From contig NZ_QMDV01000001.1 in the NCBI RefSeq assembly GCF_003284895.1, positions 585,080-649,079 on the forward strand: DNA of 64,000 nucleotides, given 5' to 3'. Each line of letters starts with the position of its first letter. Position 1 is the first letter of the stretch. The notes under the pieces are model-generated. The model had not been told where the DNA came from, did no database searches, and saw nothing but the letters and a program-made list of their open reading frames with translations. A program made the position numbers and the translations under genes. Source of the stretch: Pontibacter arcticus. GTDB taxonomy: Bacteria > Bacteroidota > Bacteroidia > Cytophagales > Hymenobacteraceae. Positions 9,484 to 19,186 of this stretch are shown here, in pieces.

Positions 9484-10023
9484 ATGCGTAAACTATCCAT
9501 GGACGACCTGAACCGGGATTCGGTTGAGGACTTCAAAAATAAGAAAAAAATACCGTTAGTCTTGGTGCTTGATAACGTGCGAAGCCTGAACAATGTAGGT
9601 TCTGTTTTCCGGACGGCCGATGCGTTTATGGTGGAGAAAATTTATCTCTGCGGCATTACCGGCACTCCTCCGCACCGCGATATTGAGAAAACTGCGTTGG
9701 GCGCAACCGAATCTGTGGCATGGCAGCATGTGCCCGATACTTTGGAACTGGTAAAAGAATTAAAAGCTCAGAGTTATAAAATCGGTTCGGTGGAGCAGGC
9801 CGAGCAAAGTATAAAACTGAATGCTTTTCAGCCGGAGACGGGACATGCTTATGCGCTGGTGCTAGGCAACGAGGTTTTTGGCGTGGAGCAGGACGTAATT
9901 AACCATTCGGATTTTGTGCTGGAGATTCCGCAGTTCGGCACCAAACATTCGCTTAATATTTCGGTAGCGACAGGTGTAGTAGTCTGGGATTTCCTGAGTA
10001 AAGTAATGTCCCAGGAAGTATAA
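9484..10023 (+). CDS. TrmH/SpoU-family RNA 2'-O-methyltransferase
   Basis: A compact 179-residue SPOUT methyltransferase. The three family motifs are present: NNVGSVFRTADAF (motif 1, catalytic arginine), ALVLGNEVFGV (motif 2) and IPQFGTKHSLNISVATGVV (motif 3, part of the trefoil knot that binds S-adenosylmethionine). It has no N-terminal substrate-binding extension such as the L30e-like domain of RlmB, so it resembles the minimal TrmL/TrmH type acting on tRNA, but the target nucleotide cannot be read from the sequence. Just before the ATG lies an AT-rich leader with repeated TCTAA/ATCTAAC words. It is followed by a clear terminator. Confidence 0.92.
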   Translation: MRKLSMDDLNRDSVEDFKNKKKIPLVLVLDNVRSLNNVGSVFRTADAFMVEKIYLCGITGTPPHRDIEKTALGATESVAWQHVPDTLELVKELKAQSYKIGSVEQAEQSIKLNAFQPETGHAYALVLGNEVFGVEQDVINHSDFVLEIPQFGTKHSLNISVATGVVVWDFLSKVMSQEV

Positions 10024-10051
10024 ATCTATACTTTTAAAGTATAAAGTAAGC

Positions 10052-10096
10052 ACAGGCAAAGTTCCCTTATTGCGAGGAGGCTTTGCCTGTTTTTGT
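10052..10096 (+). terminator. hairpin terminator after the RNA methyltransferase
   Basis: Stem ACAGGCAAAG / CTTTGCCTGT followed by TTTTGTTTT. It ends the methyltransferase transcript about 30 bases after its stop codon. Confidence 0.85.
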
Positions 10097-10281
10097 TTTA
10101 TCCAGAAGCACATCTTTTCCATCCGGTTTCTAAAATAAGTATAAAAAATTAAACTAAAGTGCTCAGTGGCTGTCTTATACTTCAGGTAATCGCGTTAGTA
10201 TTTTAGAGCATTCTACGCCACTAACAAAAACCTGCATCTGGCAAGCCCAGCATTTTCGCGCCTTTTTACACGATTAAAACT

Positions 10282-12771
10282 ATGAAACCGATGAGCAAAT
10301 TATACTTTTTTATACTTCTGTTTTTAGCATCCCCGGCTATACTTCTGGCGCAGCAGCCAACAGGTTCTGGCAAGGTAAGCGGCAAATTAACCGATGCTGC
10401 CACCAACGCGCCGCTCGGGTTTGCCAATGTGGTATTGCTTTCAGCTGCGGATTCGAGTTTGGTAACGGGCGCTACTTCGGATATAGAAGGTACATTTTTA
10501 CTGGACCGGGTGCCGATGGGCCGGTTTATACTTCGGATTTCGATGGTAGGCTACCCAAGCCGGTTTATACCCAATGTTATACTTTCGGCAAGCGCGCCGC
10601 AGGCTGCGGTGGGCACCATCGCGTTAAAAGGAACAGCCACGCGCCTTAACGAAGTAGAAATTACAGCCCAACGCCCGTTGGTGCAGTATGATCTCGATAA
10701 AAAAGTAGTGGATGTAAGCCAGGATATTGCCGCAGAAAGTGGAACCGTAGCTGAAGTTTTGCAGAACGTACCCGCCGTAACCGTAGATGTGGATGGCAAC
10801 GTAAGCCTGCGCGGCAACACCAACGTAACAGTGCTGATAGATGGAAAACGCTCATCGCTGGCTAACCTGACGCTGGATCAGATTCCGGCCAACCTGATTG
10901 AAAGTATAGAACTGATCACGAACCCTTCTTCTAAGTTTGACCCGGAAGGCTCATCGGGCGTCATCAACCTCATCCTGAAAAAAGAGAAAAAACCCGGTTT
11001 TAACGGCTCTGCTACCGTAAACGCCGGCACTTACGATAACTATAACACCTCGCTCAACCTGAATTACCGCTACAACAAATGGCAGCTAAACAGTGGCTAC
11101 GATTTCAGGTACCGTACCAGGCCCGGCAACAGCAATAGCTTCACTACTTACACACCCGAAAACGGCCCGGTTACATTTCAGGACAGGCAAAGCGACCAGG
11201 ATAGCCGCGACGTATCGCATAACTTCCGTTTTGGAGCTGATTATTACCTGACGCCCCGGCAAACCATATCGGCTTCGGCGCTGTACCGCTTTGGCAAAGA
11301 CACTGGTAGAAACAATGTAACCACCCGTTTCCTAGACCAGAACAGGTTACTGAACAGCACCGAAATACGCAACACCAACGAGCAGGAAAACGAAAATGCC
11401 ATCGATCTGACATTGGGTTATCGCCTGACATTTGATAAAAAAGGACAGGAACTGACAGCGGATGTTTTGTACAACACCAACGTAGATGATGAAAACACGG
11501 ATTATTTCGAATCTATACTTGGTGCCGAAACACTGCCCGAACTACAGAACACACTAACCGATGATGCCAATACCCGCTTTACGGCGCAGGCCGATTATGT
11601 GCATCCATTGGCTGAAAACAGCCGCTTAGAGGCCGGTTTCCGCAGTTCTATTCAGCAGCTCGATACAGATGCGCGCTTTTTCGATTTTAATTATGAAACC
11701 AACACCTGGCAGTTCAACAACCTCATCAGTAACCATTTTGTGTATGATGAACAAGTGCACGCTGCCTACGGAAACTACAGCAACAAGTACAAAAGTATAA
11801 GCTACCAACTAGGGCTTCGTGCCGAGCAAACGATTACCACCGCCAACCAGATTACACAGGAACTGCCGCCCTTCGAGAACAACTATTTCAGTCTTTTCCC
11901 GAGTGTGTTTGTTACCAAAGATTTTAACACGGATAACAAGCTACAGTTCAGTTACAGCCGCCGCATTAACAGGCCGCGCAGCCGCTTCCTGGACCCGTTC
12001 GTGGACCTCAGCGATAAGTATAATGTGGATTACGGAAACCCGGAACTGAAACCCGAATTTATTAACTCGCTGGAGTTGGGCTACCTGAAATACTGGGGAA
12101 ATTCTTCGTTCAATATCACGACATTTTACCGCCACACCACCGACCAGATTCAGCGCTTCCGGACGGTGCAGCCTTTGTTGGGCGAGAATGGCTTACCGGA
12201 ACTGGATGAGCAGGGCAACCCGGTTAACCGCACCGAAACTACCTTCCTGAATTTATCAAGCGGCACCTCTTACGGCGTAGAATTATCTGCTACGCACAGC
12301 CTGACCAACTGGTGGAAACTGAACGGTGGTGTCACCGGCTTCCAGACAGAGCTGAACGATGCAGGGGGCGACACGGAACTTAGTAATAGCCAGCTCAGCT
12401 GGAACGCTAAACTAAACTCTACGGCCACCATCCTAAAGAACCTCGACATACAACTTTCCGGGAGTTACCGCGCGCCGATGGTGACGATACAAGGCCGCAT
12501 GGAAGAAATGTTCAGCGCTGACCTGGGCCTGAAAAAAGATGTGCTCAAGAAAAGAGGTACCATTAACCTGCGCCTGACCGATATTTTTAATACCCGCGAA
12601 TTTAATTTTGTGAGTTTCAACGATAATTTCCGGTCGGAGAGCAATAATAAACGGCAGTCGCGCATTTTATACTTGGGCTTTACCTATCGCCTGAATTCTG
12701 ATGGTAACAATCAGCGCAACCGTCCGCAACGCGAAGAACAAGGCGGTGACCTGGACGAGGATATGAACTAA
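10282..12771 (+). CDS. TonB-dependent receptor / outer membrane beta-barrel protein
   Basis: An 829-residue outer membrane protein. A signal peptide (cleavage after about LLAQQ, residue 24) is followed by a carboxypeptidase-regulatory-like domain (about 30-120; GKVSGKLTDAATNAPLGFA and GTFLLDRVPMG), a plug domain (about 125-235; LRGNTNVTVLIDGK, IESIELITNPSSKFDPEG) and a long barrel. This is the receptor type with outer-membrane-beta-barrel-family C-terminus that ends in an arginine- and glutamine-rich tail here (RNRPQREEQGGDLDE). Such proteins take up large nutrients or siderophores with TonB energy. There is no SusD partner, so it is not a classical polysaccharide locus. The gene stands alone; a peptidase follows 68 bases downstream on the same strand, which hints at peptide uptake but does not prove it. 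Confidence 0.93.
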   Translation: MKPMSKLYFFILLFLASPAILLAQQPTGSGKVSGKLTDAATNAPLGFANVVLLSAADSSLVTGATSDIEGTFLLDRVPMGRFILRISMVGYPSRFIPNVILSASAPQAAVGTIALKGTATRLNEVEITAQRPLVQYDLDKKVVDVSQDIAAESGTVAEVLQNVPAVTVDVDGNVSLRGNTNVTVLIDGKRSSLANLTLDQIPANLIESIELITNPSSKFDPEGSSGVINLILKKEKKPGFNGSATVNAGTYDNYNTSLNLNYRYNKWQLNSGYDFRYRTRPGNSNSFTTYTPENGPVTFQDRQSDQDSRDVSHNFRFGADYYLTPRQTISASALYRFGKDTGRNNVTTRFLDQNRLLNSTEIRNTNEQENENAIDLTLGYRLTFDKKGQELTADVLYNTNVDDENTDYFESILGAETLPELQNTLTDDANTRFTAQADYVHPLAENSRLEAGFRSSIQQLDTDARFFDFNYETNTWQFNNLISNHFVYDEQVHAAYGNYSNKYKSISYQLGLRAEQTITTANQITQELPPFENNYFSLFPSVFVTKDFNTDNKLQFSYSRRINRPRSRFLDPFVDLSDKYNVDYGNPELKPEFINSLELGYLKYWGNSSFNITTFYRHTTDQIQRFRTVQPLLGENGLPELDEQGNPVNRTETTFLNLSSGTSYGVELSATHSLTNWWKLNGGVTGFQTELNDAGGDTELSNSQLSWNAKLNSTATILKNLDIQLSGSYRAPMVTIQGRMEEMFSADLGLKKDVLKKRGTINLRLTDIFNTREFNFVSFNDNFRSESNNKRQSRILYLGFTYRLNSDGNNQRNRPQREEQGGDLDEDMN

Positions 12772-12839
12772 GAAATTGATTCCAAAAAAATAAGCCTAAA
12801 GTTTTATACCTTAGCCAACTGTAAAGAAATTAACTATTT

Positions 12840-13853
12840 ATGACGCAAACACCTGCCACACGCCTCCCGATCATTGATACGCACTGCGACCTGCTGGTAT
12901 ATTTAACCGACGTACCCGGCGCAGCCACCGACAAAGCTGAAGACATTGGCTGTTCGATGCCCCGCTTATCAGAAGGAAACGTGAAGTTGCAGGTAATGGC
13001 CATTTACTGCCCCACCGAAGCTGGCAGCACACAATACGCAGGTCTGCAAAGTAAAATGTTTAAGCAACTAGCCGAAGCGGAAAACTGCCTTACTGCCATA
13101 AAAGATGCGGCCGGCCTTAACCAGATATTACAAACCACCGACCAACGTGTGGGCATGGTAGCCGCCATCGAAAACGCTTCGGGCTTTTGCGAAGAAGACG
13201 AACCGCTGGAAGATGGCTTCAAGAAGCTGGAAAAAATAATTGATGAATGCGGCACTATACTTTACATCAGCTTTACCCACCATGCGGCCAACCGCTTTGG
13301 CGGCGGAAACAACACCACGCAAGGCATTACCACCGACGGCCGCATGCTGCTCGATTACCTGCACGGTCGCCGGATAGCCGTGGATTTGTCGCATACCAGC
13401 GATGCATTGGCGCATGATATATTGCGGCACATAGATGTGGAGCGACTGGATATTCCGCTGCTGGCCAGCCACTCTAACTTCAGGCCGGTTTGGCACCACA
13501 ACCGCAACTTACCTGATGAACTGACACAGGAACTTATCCGCCGCAACGGCCTGATCGGCATGAATTTCCTGAGAGCTTTTGTAAACGACGACGACCCGGA
13601 AGCACTGGTGCAGCACATCTTATATGGTATAAACAACGGAGCCGAAGACGCTATCTGCTTTGGGGCCGATTATTTTTATACGCTTGGCAGCACCGATATT
13701 TCCCGGGACCCGTATTATTTTAAAGAGCACGATCAGGCATCCAGCAGTTATCATTATATCCTAAACCGCCTGAAAGACTTGTTGCCCGAGCAACAAGTAC
13801 ACAAGCTTGCTTACCAGAATGCCGCCCGCTTTATAGAACGCATCTGGTCTTAA
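12840..13853 (+). CDS. M19 family membrane-type dipeptidase
   Basis: A 337-residue metal-dependent dipeptidase of the renal-dipeptidase family. Binuclear zinc ligands are visible as DTHCDLL (H-x-D), AAIENASGF (glutamate), VDLSHTSD and LASHSNFR (two histidines), and CFGADYFY supplies the distal aspartate. The family hydrolyses dipeptides, including those with D-residues. There is no signal peptide, so the enzyme appears cytoplasmic. It follows the TonB-dependent receptor by 68 bases with no clear terminator between, so co-transcription is possible. Confidence 0.93.
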   Translation: MTQTPATRLPIIDTHCDLLVYLTDVPGAATDKAEDIGCSMPRLSEGNVKLQVMAIYCPTEAGSTQYAGLQSKMFKQLAEAENCLTAIKDAAGLNQILQTTDQRVGMVAAIENASGFCEEDEPLEDGFKKLEKIIDECGTILYISFTHHAANRFGGGNNTTQGITTDGRMLLDYLHGRRIAVDLSHTSDALAHDILRHIDVERLDIPLLASHSNFRPVWHHNRNLPDELTQELIRRNGLIGMNFLRAFVNDDDPEALVQHILYGINNGAEDAICFGADYFYTLGSTDISRDPYYFKEHDQASSSYHYILNRLKDLLPEQQVHKLAYQNAARFIERIWS

Positions 13854-14017
13854 AAAAACTACATTACTTAACACTACCCGTGGAGTTGGCAACAGGTAAC
13901 AAAAATTTATATATAGATTGTCTGCCATGTTTTGAAAAATTGCGTATACGCTGAAACAGTTTCTGTACCACCACTTGTATAGCCACTGTTCTATGTTAGA
14001 ATTAAGCTAAATAGCCT

Positions 14018-14677
14018 ATGGATGCTCTGGACTATACACCGCACTACGTTCAAATAAATGAGCTTTACATCGATTCTGTTGTAATAGACGATACCGAGTT
14101 TATTACACTCTGGTGCTTTTCGGTGCTGGATGATGAGTACAAGTTCATTTACCTGGGCTGTGATTTCACGCAGTTTAACCAGATCCTGATCGCGGCCGGT
14201 GAAAAAGGCAACGAGATTGCGTTGCACATGGCAGGCATCCTGAACAAGCCTTACGACACGCCCACTGTTATCCCGATAAAAGAGCAGTTTAACGAATACC
14301 TGGAGCTTACCGGCCACGACATTATTGTATATGAGCCCCTAGCTGTAGAGGACGATGAGGAAGAGTTTGAGGAGGACGATGATGACATTCCGATCGAACA
14401 GCTTTTTGGTGGTAAGCAAAACAAGACGCAACAGAAATACCTGATCTATCAATTAGATAAACTATACCCTTCCAAAATTTTTGACCCTGAAAAGAAGCCA
14501 ACCAGAAGTATAACCGGCTGCTTTGAAGATGATTCGCTGGAACTGGCCCAACTCTACTACGATTACCTGAATGCGGTAGAAAACGGTTATTCTGAAACCG
14601 AAGCACGGCAAGTTGCCGGTTTAGAGCGTGAGCTTTTCTTTCGGATGGCGCGTAAGGCGTCTGAGTTATGGAAGTAG
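14018..14677 (+). CDS. hypothetical acidic protein
   Basis: A 219-residue soluble protein that I do not recognise. The N-terminal half (about 1-110) looks like a small alpha/beta domain. It is followed by an extremely acidic linker near residues 110-125 made almost only of Asp and Glu, then a C-terminal helical part (about 135-219) ending ARQVAGLERELFFRMA. No signal peptide or membrane segment is seen. It stands alone between the dipeptidase gene and a repeat-rich gap. The linker and two-part layout suggest an adaptor or regulator, but no function can be assigned. Confidence 0.75.
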   Translation: MDALDYTPHYVQINELYIDSVVIDDTEFITLWCFSVLDDEYKFIYLGCDFTQFNQILIAAGEKGNEIALHMAGILNKPYDTPTVIPIKEQFNEYLELTGHDIIVYEPLAVEDDEEEFEEDDDDIPIEQLFGGKQNKTQQKYLIYQLDKLYPSKIFDPEKKPTRSITGCFEDDSLELAQLYYDYLNAVENGYSETEARQVAGLERELFFRMARKASELWK

Positions 14678-14906
14678 ATGGTTTTATACTTTGCTGGCGT
14701 AAGTACTGCCTTTCCAACTTTTAAAGTATAAGTCGTATGGTTGGCTTTTACGCTCCAAGTCCGCTGGGACTCGTTCTCGGGCATCGCGCTGTGTTCATTC
14801 CCTGCCGGGGGTAGGGGCCCTCTATAAAACGGCTGCTGCGCACCGGAAATTCACAAGGCGCTCAACCCAAGAACTGGGATAAGTTTTTCTCTTCAATCAG
14901 CCGATT

Positions 14907-14935
14907 TATACTTTACACAAGTATAAAGTATACTT
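14907..14935. repeat. cluster of four AAGTATA/TATACTT heptamers
   Basis: Copies at 14907-14913 (TATACTT), 14919-14925 (AAGTATA), 14926-14932 (AAGTATA) and 14929-14935 (TATACTT), the last two overlapping to give AAGTATACTT. This is the densest local example of a heptamer that recurs through most of the window on both strands. Confidence 0.85.
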
Positions 14936-14964
14936 CTGTTCAAAGCAGACGGCTTCAGCGGTTC

Positions 14965-15012
14965 TAACTCCCCTCCTTTTTTCAAGGAGGGGTGCCGCAG
15001 GCGGGGTGGTTA
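14965..15012. repeat. GGAGGGG/GGGGTGG dispersed repeat
   Basis: A hairpin CCCCTCCTT (14970-14978) / AAGGAGGGG (14984-14992) is followed by GCGGGGTGG. It belongs to the same GC-rich repeat family as the elements at 9124, 40538 and 44941. Confidence 0.7.
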
Positions 15013-15142
15013 ATCCATCAAGCAAAAAAGTAAGGCCTAGCCGGCGAGGCGAAAAGCTAACAATGAAATTTATACTTTAAAAGTTGAAAGCATCTTCAAC
15101 GCCAGCAAAAACTTAAACTCAAAGTATAACTCCCCCTAACCT

Positions 15143-17485
15143 TTAGAAAACATACGTTTTCTGGACAACCGTTAAATTACTATCGCGGCCCTGCTCAGCA
15201 ATAACATGCGGAGGCTTTGGCGTTTTAACCAGCGTTTGTGGCAACCCTATACTTTGGTCGTAAAGCAGCAATTTAACTTTAGCGCCTGCCGCAAGTTTTA
15301 TTTCCAGCATCGCTTCTTTAGAAACAGGCAATCCATAATATCTGAAGTATAAATAGGCGCCTTCTTTTGTAACGATTGGTTGCAAGCGGAGCGGTTCGCT
15401 GTCAATTTTCAACTCCTGAATACCTGCTTTTTCATCGGACTGTAATAACACTTCCAGGTGTGCTGCATTACGTTTCGTAGCTAATTTTAATGTCAGAAAC
15501 CTTTCCCCTCCTGAAGTGGAGTCTGTTAGCACTTCTGCTGTTGGTGCTGGCATAGCAAGCAGGTCAGCAGCGTTTTTCAGGTATACTTTTTCGGCCATGG
15601 GGTATACTTCTGAGAGCGGTGCTGTTGTGGAGGATGTAAAGAATTGTGCGTTCCAGCTGTCGGTGCGCTGGAAGTTTGATACCCAGAATGCTTTGTTGGT
15701 ATCGGCATTTTGGTAATAGCTAACGTGGCTGTGGAGCGGCTGCCTTTCGGAGGGTTGCTCGGCTTGTACGGCACGCATTATTTCGAGGGCACCAGCCAGC
15801 AACAACACCAATGGCAACAACGGAATAGTATGCCAGCTAAAGCTCCGCTCAATAACAAGCAACATTGGTAAAAGCAGGCCAAGCAAAAGCACAAAAAGCG
15901 TCAGCGGCCCAACAGGCAACTGCAGCTCAAAAGCGGTAAACACAATCACGACCAGCGGCATCAACAAAAGTATGCCGGGCACCGAAGCAGCCAGCAAGAT
16001 CAAACTATACTTCAGATCAATCTTTGTTTGACGGTGCATTTCCTGGAGCAGCACAATCAGCATCCCGCCCAGGCTAAACAGCAACGGAAAAAGCAGCACG
16101 TAGGTAGCCGATGGCACGGTGATAAAAACCATGCTCATCAGGATAAACCAAAGTATAAATACGCCCATCAGCAACGCATAAACCCGAATCCATTTAAGCA
16201 CAACCCAGGTCAGGAGCAGGAAAAGGCCAAGCGCGAGCAGCAGGTACGCCAGCAGAAACAGATCTGCGTTATACAATCCGTTGTACCCATGCGCGTAGGG
16301 CAGCAGGCTCTTTACAAACGTATTGATCGGCATAAAAAGCCCCAGTATACTTACCAGCAAAAGCACGTATAAACCAAAGCCAAGTATAACCTGCTTCATG
16401 GTAAAGGCACTTTTGCGGATGCCCACCCGAAACGTAACAAACAACAGCAGCGTAGCCAAAGACACCCAAAGTATGTTCAGGCCGACGGAGTAAATAACGG
16501 CCCAGTTGCCAATTACATTGAAAAATACGGCATCAGGTGCTTTTGTTTTATTGAGTGGGATGCTCGCAAAATGGCTGGTTAATGCCAACAGGTTACTGCC
16601 GTGGTGCTGCAGGCTGTTTTGGTTCAGGTTTTCAGGCGAGTCGGTGGCTTTGTGGTAATGCACGAAGCCATCTATAAAGGCGGAATTTAAACCCGAAACA
16701 CCTGCTTCTTTAAAAACAGTGAAATCGGTATCGTTGGGCATGCGGCTATAGATCTCATATGCCAGCGAGCTGGCATACGGGTAAGGCGCTGCTTTTAAGA
16801 ACTGGCGGGCCACCCAGCCGTTTCCGGGGCTCATCTCAAAAGTCATACTTGGGCCGGTGTTGCCGCGCGCCTCTACGTTCAGCACCAGCGCTACTACCTT
16901 TGCCCATGGGTGCTTTTCCCGGAAGGCTTTTGCCCCGAACAGGCCATACTCTTCTCCATCGGTTAATAGAAAAATAACATCGTGCTGTAAGGGGCTGCTC
17001 TGTTGTAGTGCGCGTGCTGTTTCGAGCAAAGCTGCCACGCCTGCACCATCATCGCCGGCGCCAAGCGCGTTTGGCTGCGAGTCGTAATGGGCCATTAGCA
17101 AAACAGCTTTCCCGGATTTACCTGTACCTTTTAAGCGACCCACCACATTATACACCTGTCCTACCGATGCGCTGCTGCCCATTTCGTTTACAACGGTTGC
17201 CTGCTGCACCTGCGGGTTCAGGTTAAGCTGCTGCATTTGTGCTACCAGGTAATCGCGTACTTTGGCGTGTTCGGCGGTGCCCATGGCATGGGGGGCTCGG
17301 GCAATCTGTTGCACATGCTGCATCGCTCTTTCCGCTGAAAAATCGGTTGCAGGGGCACTTGCCGGTACAACAGCCGGAGGCGTTAAGGCATAAATACTTA
17401 GCAAGGCCAGGGCCGTGAGTGCCATCAGCAAAAAAGCTGCTATGCCATAATTCCGAAGCTGCATCGTTTTAATCTGGGTCCCCAT
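15143..17485 (-). CDS. membrane-bound M28 family zinc peptidase
   Basis: A 780-residue protein with an N-terminal membrane anchor (about residues 12-32), an M28 peptidase domain (about 50-310) and a C-terminal half with eight or nine membrane segments (about 325-570) followed by a soluble beta-rich tail. Zinc site residues are seen in LLMAHYDSQ (His, Asp), GAGDDGAGV (bridging Asp), FLLTDGEEYGLFGA (catalytic Glu pair), PNDTDFTVF (Asp) and FVHYHKATDS (His). The layout matches the Fxna/ER-metallopeptidase type rather than secreted aminopeptidases; the active site should face the periplasm. ATG at 17485 gives eight residues before a second methionine; either could be the start. Confidence 0.93.
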   Translation of the reverse strand: MGTQIKTMQLRNYGIAAFLLMALTALALLSIYALTPPAVVPASAPATDFSAERAMQHVQQIARAPHAMGTAEHAKVRDYLVAQMQQLNLNPQVQQATVVNEMGSSASVGQVYNVVGRLKGTGKSGKAVLLMAHYDSQPNALGAGDDGAGVAALLETARALQQSSPLQHDVIFLLTDGEEYGLFGAKAFREKHPWAKVVALVLNVEARGNTGPSMTFEMSPGNGWVARQFLKAAPYPYASSLAYEIYSRMPNDTDFTVFKEAGVSGLNSAFIDGFVHYHKATDSPENLNQNSLQHHGSNLLALTSHFASIPLNKTKAPDAVFFNVIGNWAVIYSVGLNILWVSLATLLLFVTFRVGIRKSAFTMKQVILGFGLYVLLLVSILGLFMPINTFVKSLLPYAHGYNGLYNADLFLLAYLLLALGLFLLLTWVVLKWIRVYALLMGVFILWFILMSMVFITVPSATYVLLFPLLFSLGGMLIVLLQEMHRQTKIDLKYSLILLAASVPGILLLMPLVVIVFTAFELQLPVGPLTLFVLLLGLLLPMLLVIERSFSWHTIPLLPLVLLLAGALEIMRAVQAEQPSERQPLHSHVSYYQNADTNKAFWVSNFQRTDSWNAQFFTSSTTAPLSEVYPMAEKVYLKNAADLLAMPAPTAEVLTDSTSGGERFLTLKLATKRNAAHLEVLLQSDEKAGIQELKIDSEPLRLQPIVTKEGAYLYFRYYGLPVSKEAMLEIKLAAGAKVKLLLYDQSIGLPQTLVKTPKPPHVIAEQGRDSNLTVVQKTYVF

Positions 17486-17554
17486 TTATCAATGTACTAT
17501 AAAAATAGCATTTTATACTTGGCTTGTATACTTCCGGGGCTACTCTTTAAAAAG

Positions 17555-17587
17555 AAAAAGCGCTGCCCGTTGCTGGCAGCGCTTTTT
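17555..17587 (-). terminator. hairpin terminator of terC
   Basis: Thirteen-base stem (AAAAAGCGCTGCC and complement) with a T-run on the minus strand, 26 bases past the terC stop codon and before the M28 gene start region. Confidence 0.85.
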
Positions 17588-17612
17588 ATGCGTCAGGCGT
17601 TTATGGCCTGCT

Positions 17613-18380
17613 TTATTCTGTGTCTATGATCTCGCTTTGGCGCAGGTGCACCGGCTCGGTTTTCTTGCGGAGTTTCGAGTTAAGCATTTCCACCATCAGC
17701 GAGAAGAACATGGCAAAGTAAATATAGCCTTTCGGAATCTCTACATGGAAGGCCTCAGCCACCAGCATTACGCCTATCAGGAGCAGGAACGACAAAGCCA
17801 GCATTTTTACAGTTGGGCGGTTGTTCACAAAATCACTGATCGTTTTAGCGAATATCAGCATGATCACCATCGAGATAATAACAGCAATAATCATAATACT
17901 GACATGGTCTACCAGCCCGACAGCCGTTAAAATAGAGTCGAAGGAGAACACGATATCAATCAGGATGATCTGGATCAGGATTTTGCCCAGCGTAGTGGTT
18001 GCTTTGCCGGTTGTATGATGCTCTTCTTCGCCTTCCAGCTTATTATGTATCTCGGTGGTACTTTTAGCAAGCAGGAACAAACCACCGGCAAACAAGATAA
18101 TATCGCGCCACGAAACGGCCAGTTCGCCATCGGTAAACGGCAGATCGAGTGTAAACAGCGGCTCTTTGGCCTGTACTATGGTGCTGATGAAAAGTAACAG
18201 GATCACCCTGAAAACAAGTGCCAGTAACAACCCGATGGTACGCCCTTTTGCTTGCTGCTCTTTTGGCAACCTGGCCACAATAATGGAGATAAACACGATG
18301 TTATCAATACCAAGTACCACTTCCATAAAGGTAAGTGTCAGTAAACTGATCCAGGTATCCGGATTAGCGAAAATTTCCAT
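17613..18380 (-). CDS. TerC family membrane protein
   Basis: A 255-residue polytopic membrane protein with about seven helices. Characteristic TerC motifs are EVVLGIDNIVFISI in the first helix and IVFSFDSILTAVG in a later one; the buried aspartates in these two repeats are thought to bind a metal, and family members are linked to manganese export or to metalation of secreted enzymes. A histidine/glutamate-rich loop (GEEEHHTTGK, near residue 118) could also bind metal. An AT-rich degenerate repeat of the ACAATTA type lies just before the start codon. The transported metal is not evident. Confidence 0.93.
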   Translation of the reverse strand: MEIFANPDTWISLLTLTFMEVVLGIDNIVFISIIVARLPKEQQAKGRTIGLLLALVFRVILLLFISTIVQAKEPLFTLDLPFTDGELAVSWRDIILFAGGLFLLAKSTTEIHNKLEGEEEHHTTGKATTTLGKILIQIILIDIVFSFDSILTAVGLVDHVSIMIIAVIISMVIMLIFAKTISDFVNNRPTVKMLALSFLLLIGVMLVAEAFHVEIPKGYIYFAMFFSLMVEMLNSKLRKKTEPVHLRQSEIIDTE

Positions 18381-18546
18381 ATAGCTTAATTGTTAATTGT
18401 TTATTGCTGATTGTTAAATGATAATTCAACCTTCGGATATTCAGCAAAATAACTGTGATAAATAATAAGTTTCAGACTATTGTTGAGCGGGATTTTTAAC
18501 ATTATACTTTCCAACAATCAACAATTAGCAACTAACAATCCAGACC

Positions 18547-19044
18547 TTAGCTTTTCATGTTCACGAACTGCAGCGGCATGCCGATCATTTCGGCGTTGGC
18601 GCGCATCAGCCCGATGGCTTCCTGCAGGTCGTCGATCTTTTTGCCGGTTACCCGGATGGTCTCATCCATGATAGCAGCCGATACTTTGAGCTTGCCGTCT
18701 TTGATGAGCTTCATGATCTTCTTGGAAGTTTCCTTATCGATGCCGGCTTTTACCTTGATGTCTTTTTTCACCATCGGGCCAGACTGGTAATGGTCTTTTG
18801 AGAAATCGAGGGCGGTGGCATCCAGGCCCTGCTTCACCATTTTGCCGATCAGTACATCTTCGGTATGCTGCAGGCGCATTTCGTTTTCCATGCTGATGTG
18901 TACTTCACTTGATTTCTTATCGTATTCGAGTGTGCCTTTGGTATCACGGAAATCGTAACGGTTCATGATCTCTTTACGTGCTGTGTTTACGGCGTTATCC
19001 ATGATCTGCGGATCAACTTTACTTACAATATCGAAAGATGCCAT
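18547..19044 (-). CDS. yajQ: YajQ family nucleotide-binding protein
   Basis: A 165-residue protein of the YajQ family, starting MASFDIVSKVDPQ and containing NRYDFRDTKGTLEY and IRVTGKKIDDLQEAIG, all family hallmarks. The fold is two ferredoxin-like domains. YajQ proteins bind nucleotides or RNA, and a Xanthomonas member was reported to bind cyclic di-GMP and a transcription factor; whether that holds here is not known. It is transcribed in the same direction as terC but separated by 166 bases of AT-rich sequence. Confidence 0.95.
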   Translation of the reverse strand: MASFDIVSKVDPQIMDNAVNTARKEIMNRYDFRDTKGTLEYDKKSSEVHISMENEMRLQHTEDVLIGKMVKQGLDATALDFSKDHYQSGPMVKKDIKVKAGIDKETSKKIMKLIKDGKLKVSAAIMDETIRVTGKKIDDLQEAIGLMRANAEMIGMPLQFVNMKS

Positions 19045-19186
19045 AGTTCTTGTTTTGGTTTTAGATTTAAGTTAAGACGCGTGAAAGGCAACAAAGTTAT
19101 TCTAAATTGTTAATTATTGAATAGCTATATGTTGCCGTTATACTTTCCGGAAGTATAAATTTATACTTGCGCCTTGTGCGGTGTGC

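Larger units (their letters stand above)
14678..15142. other. repeat-rich intergenic region
   Basis: A 465-base gap between convergent genes. It holds a GC-rich stretch (about 14760-14860) resembling a degraded dispersed repeat, a dense group of four AAGTATA/TATACTT heptamers at 14907-14935, a GGAGGGG-type repeat at 14965-15012, and further heptamers near 15070 and 15122. No convincing gene is seen. Confidence 0.6.
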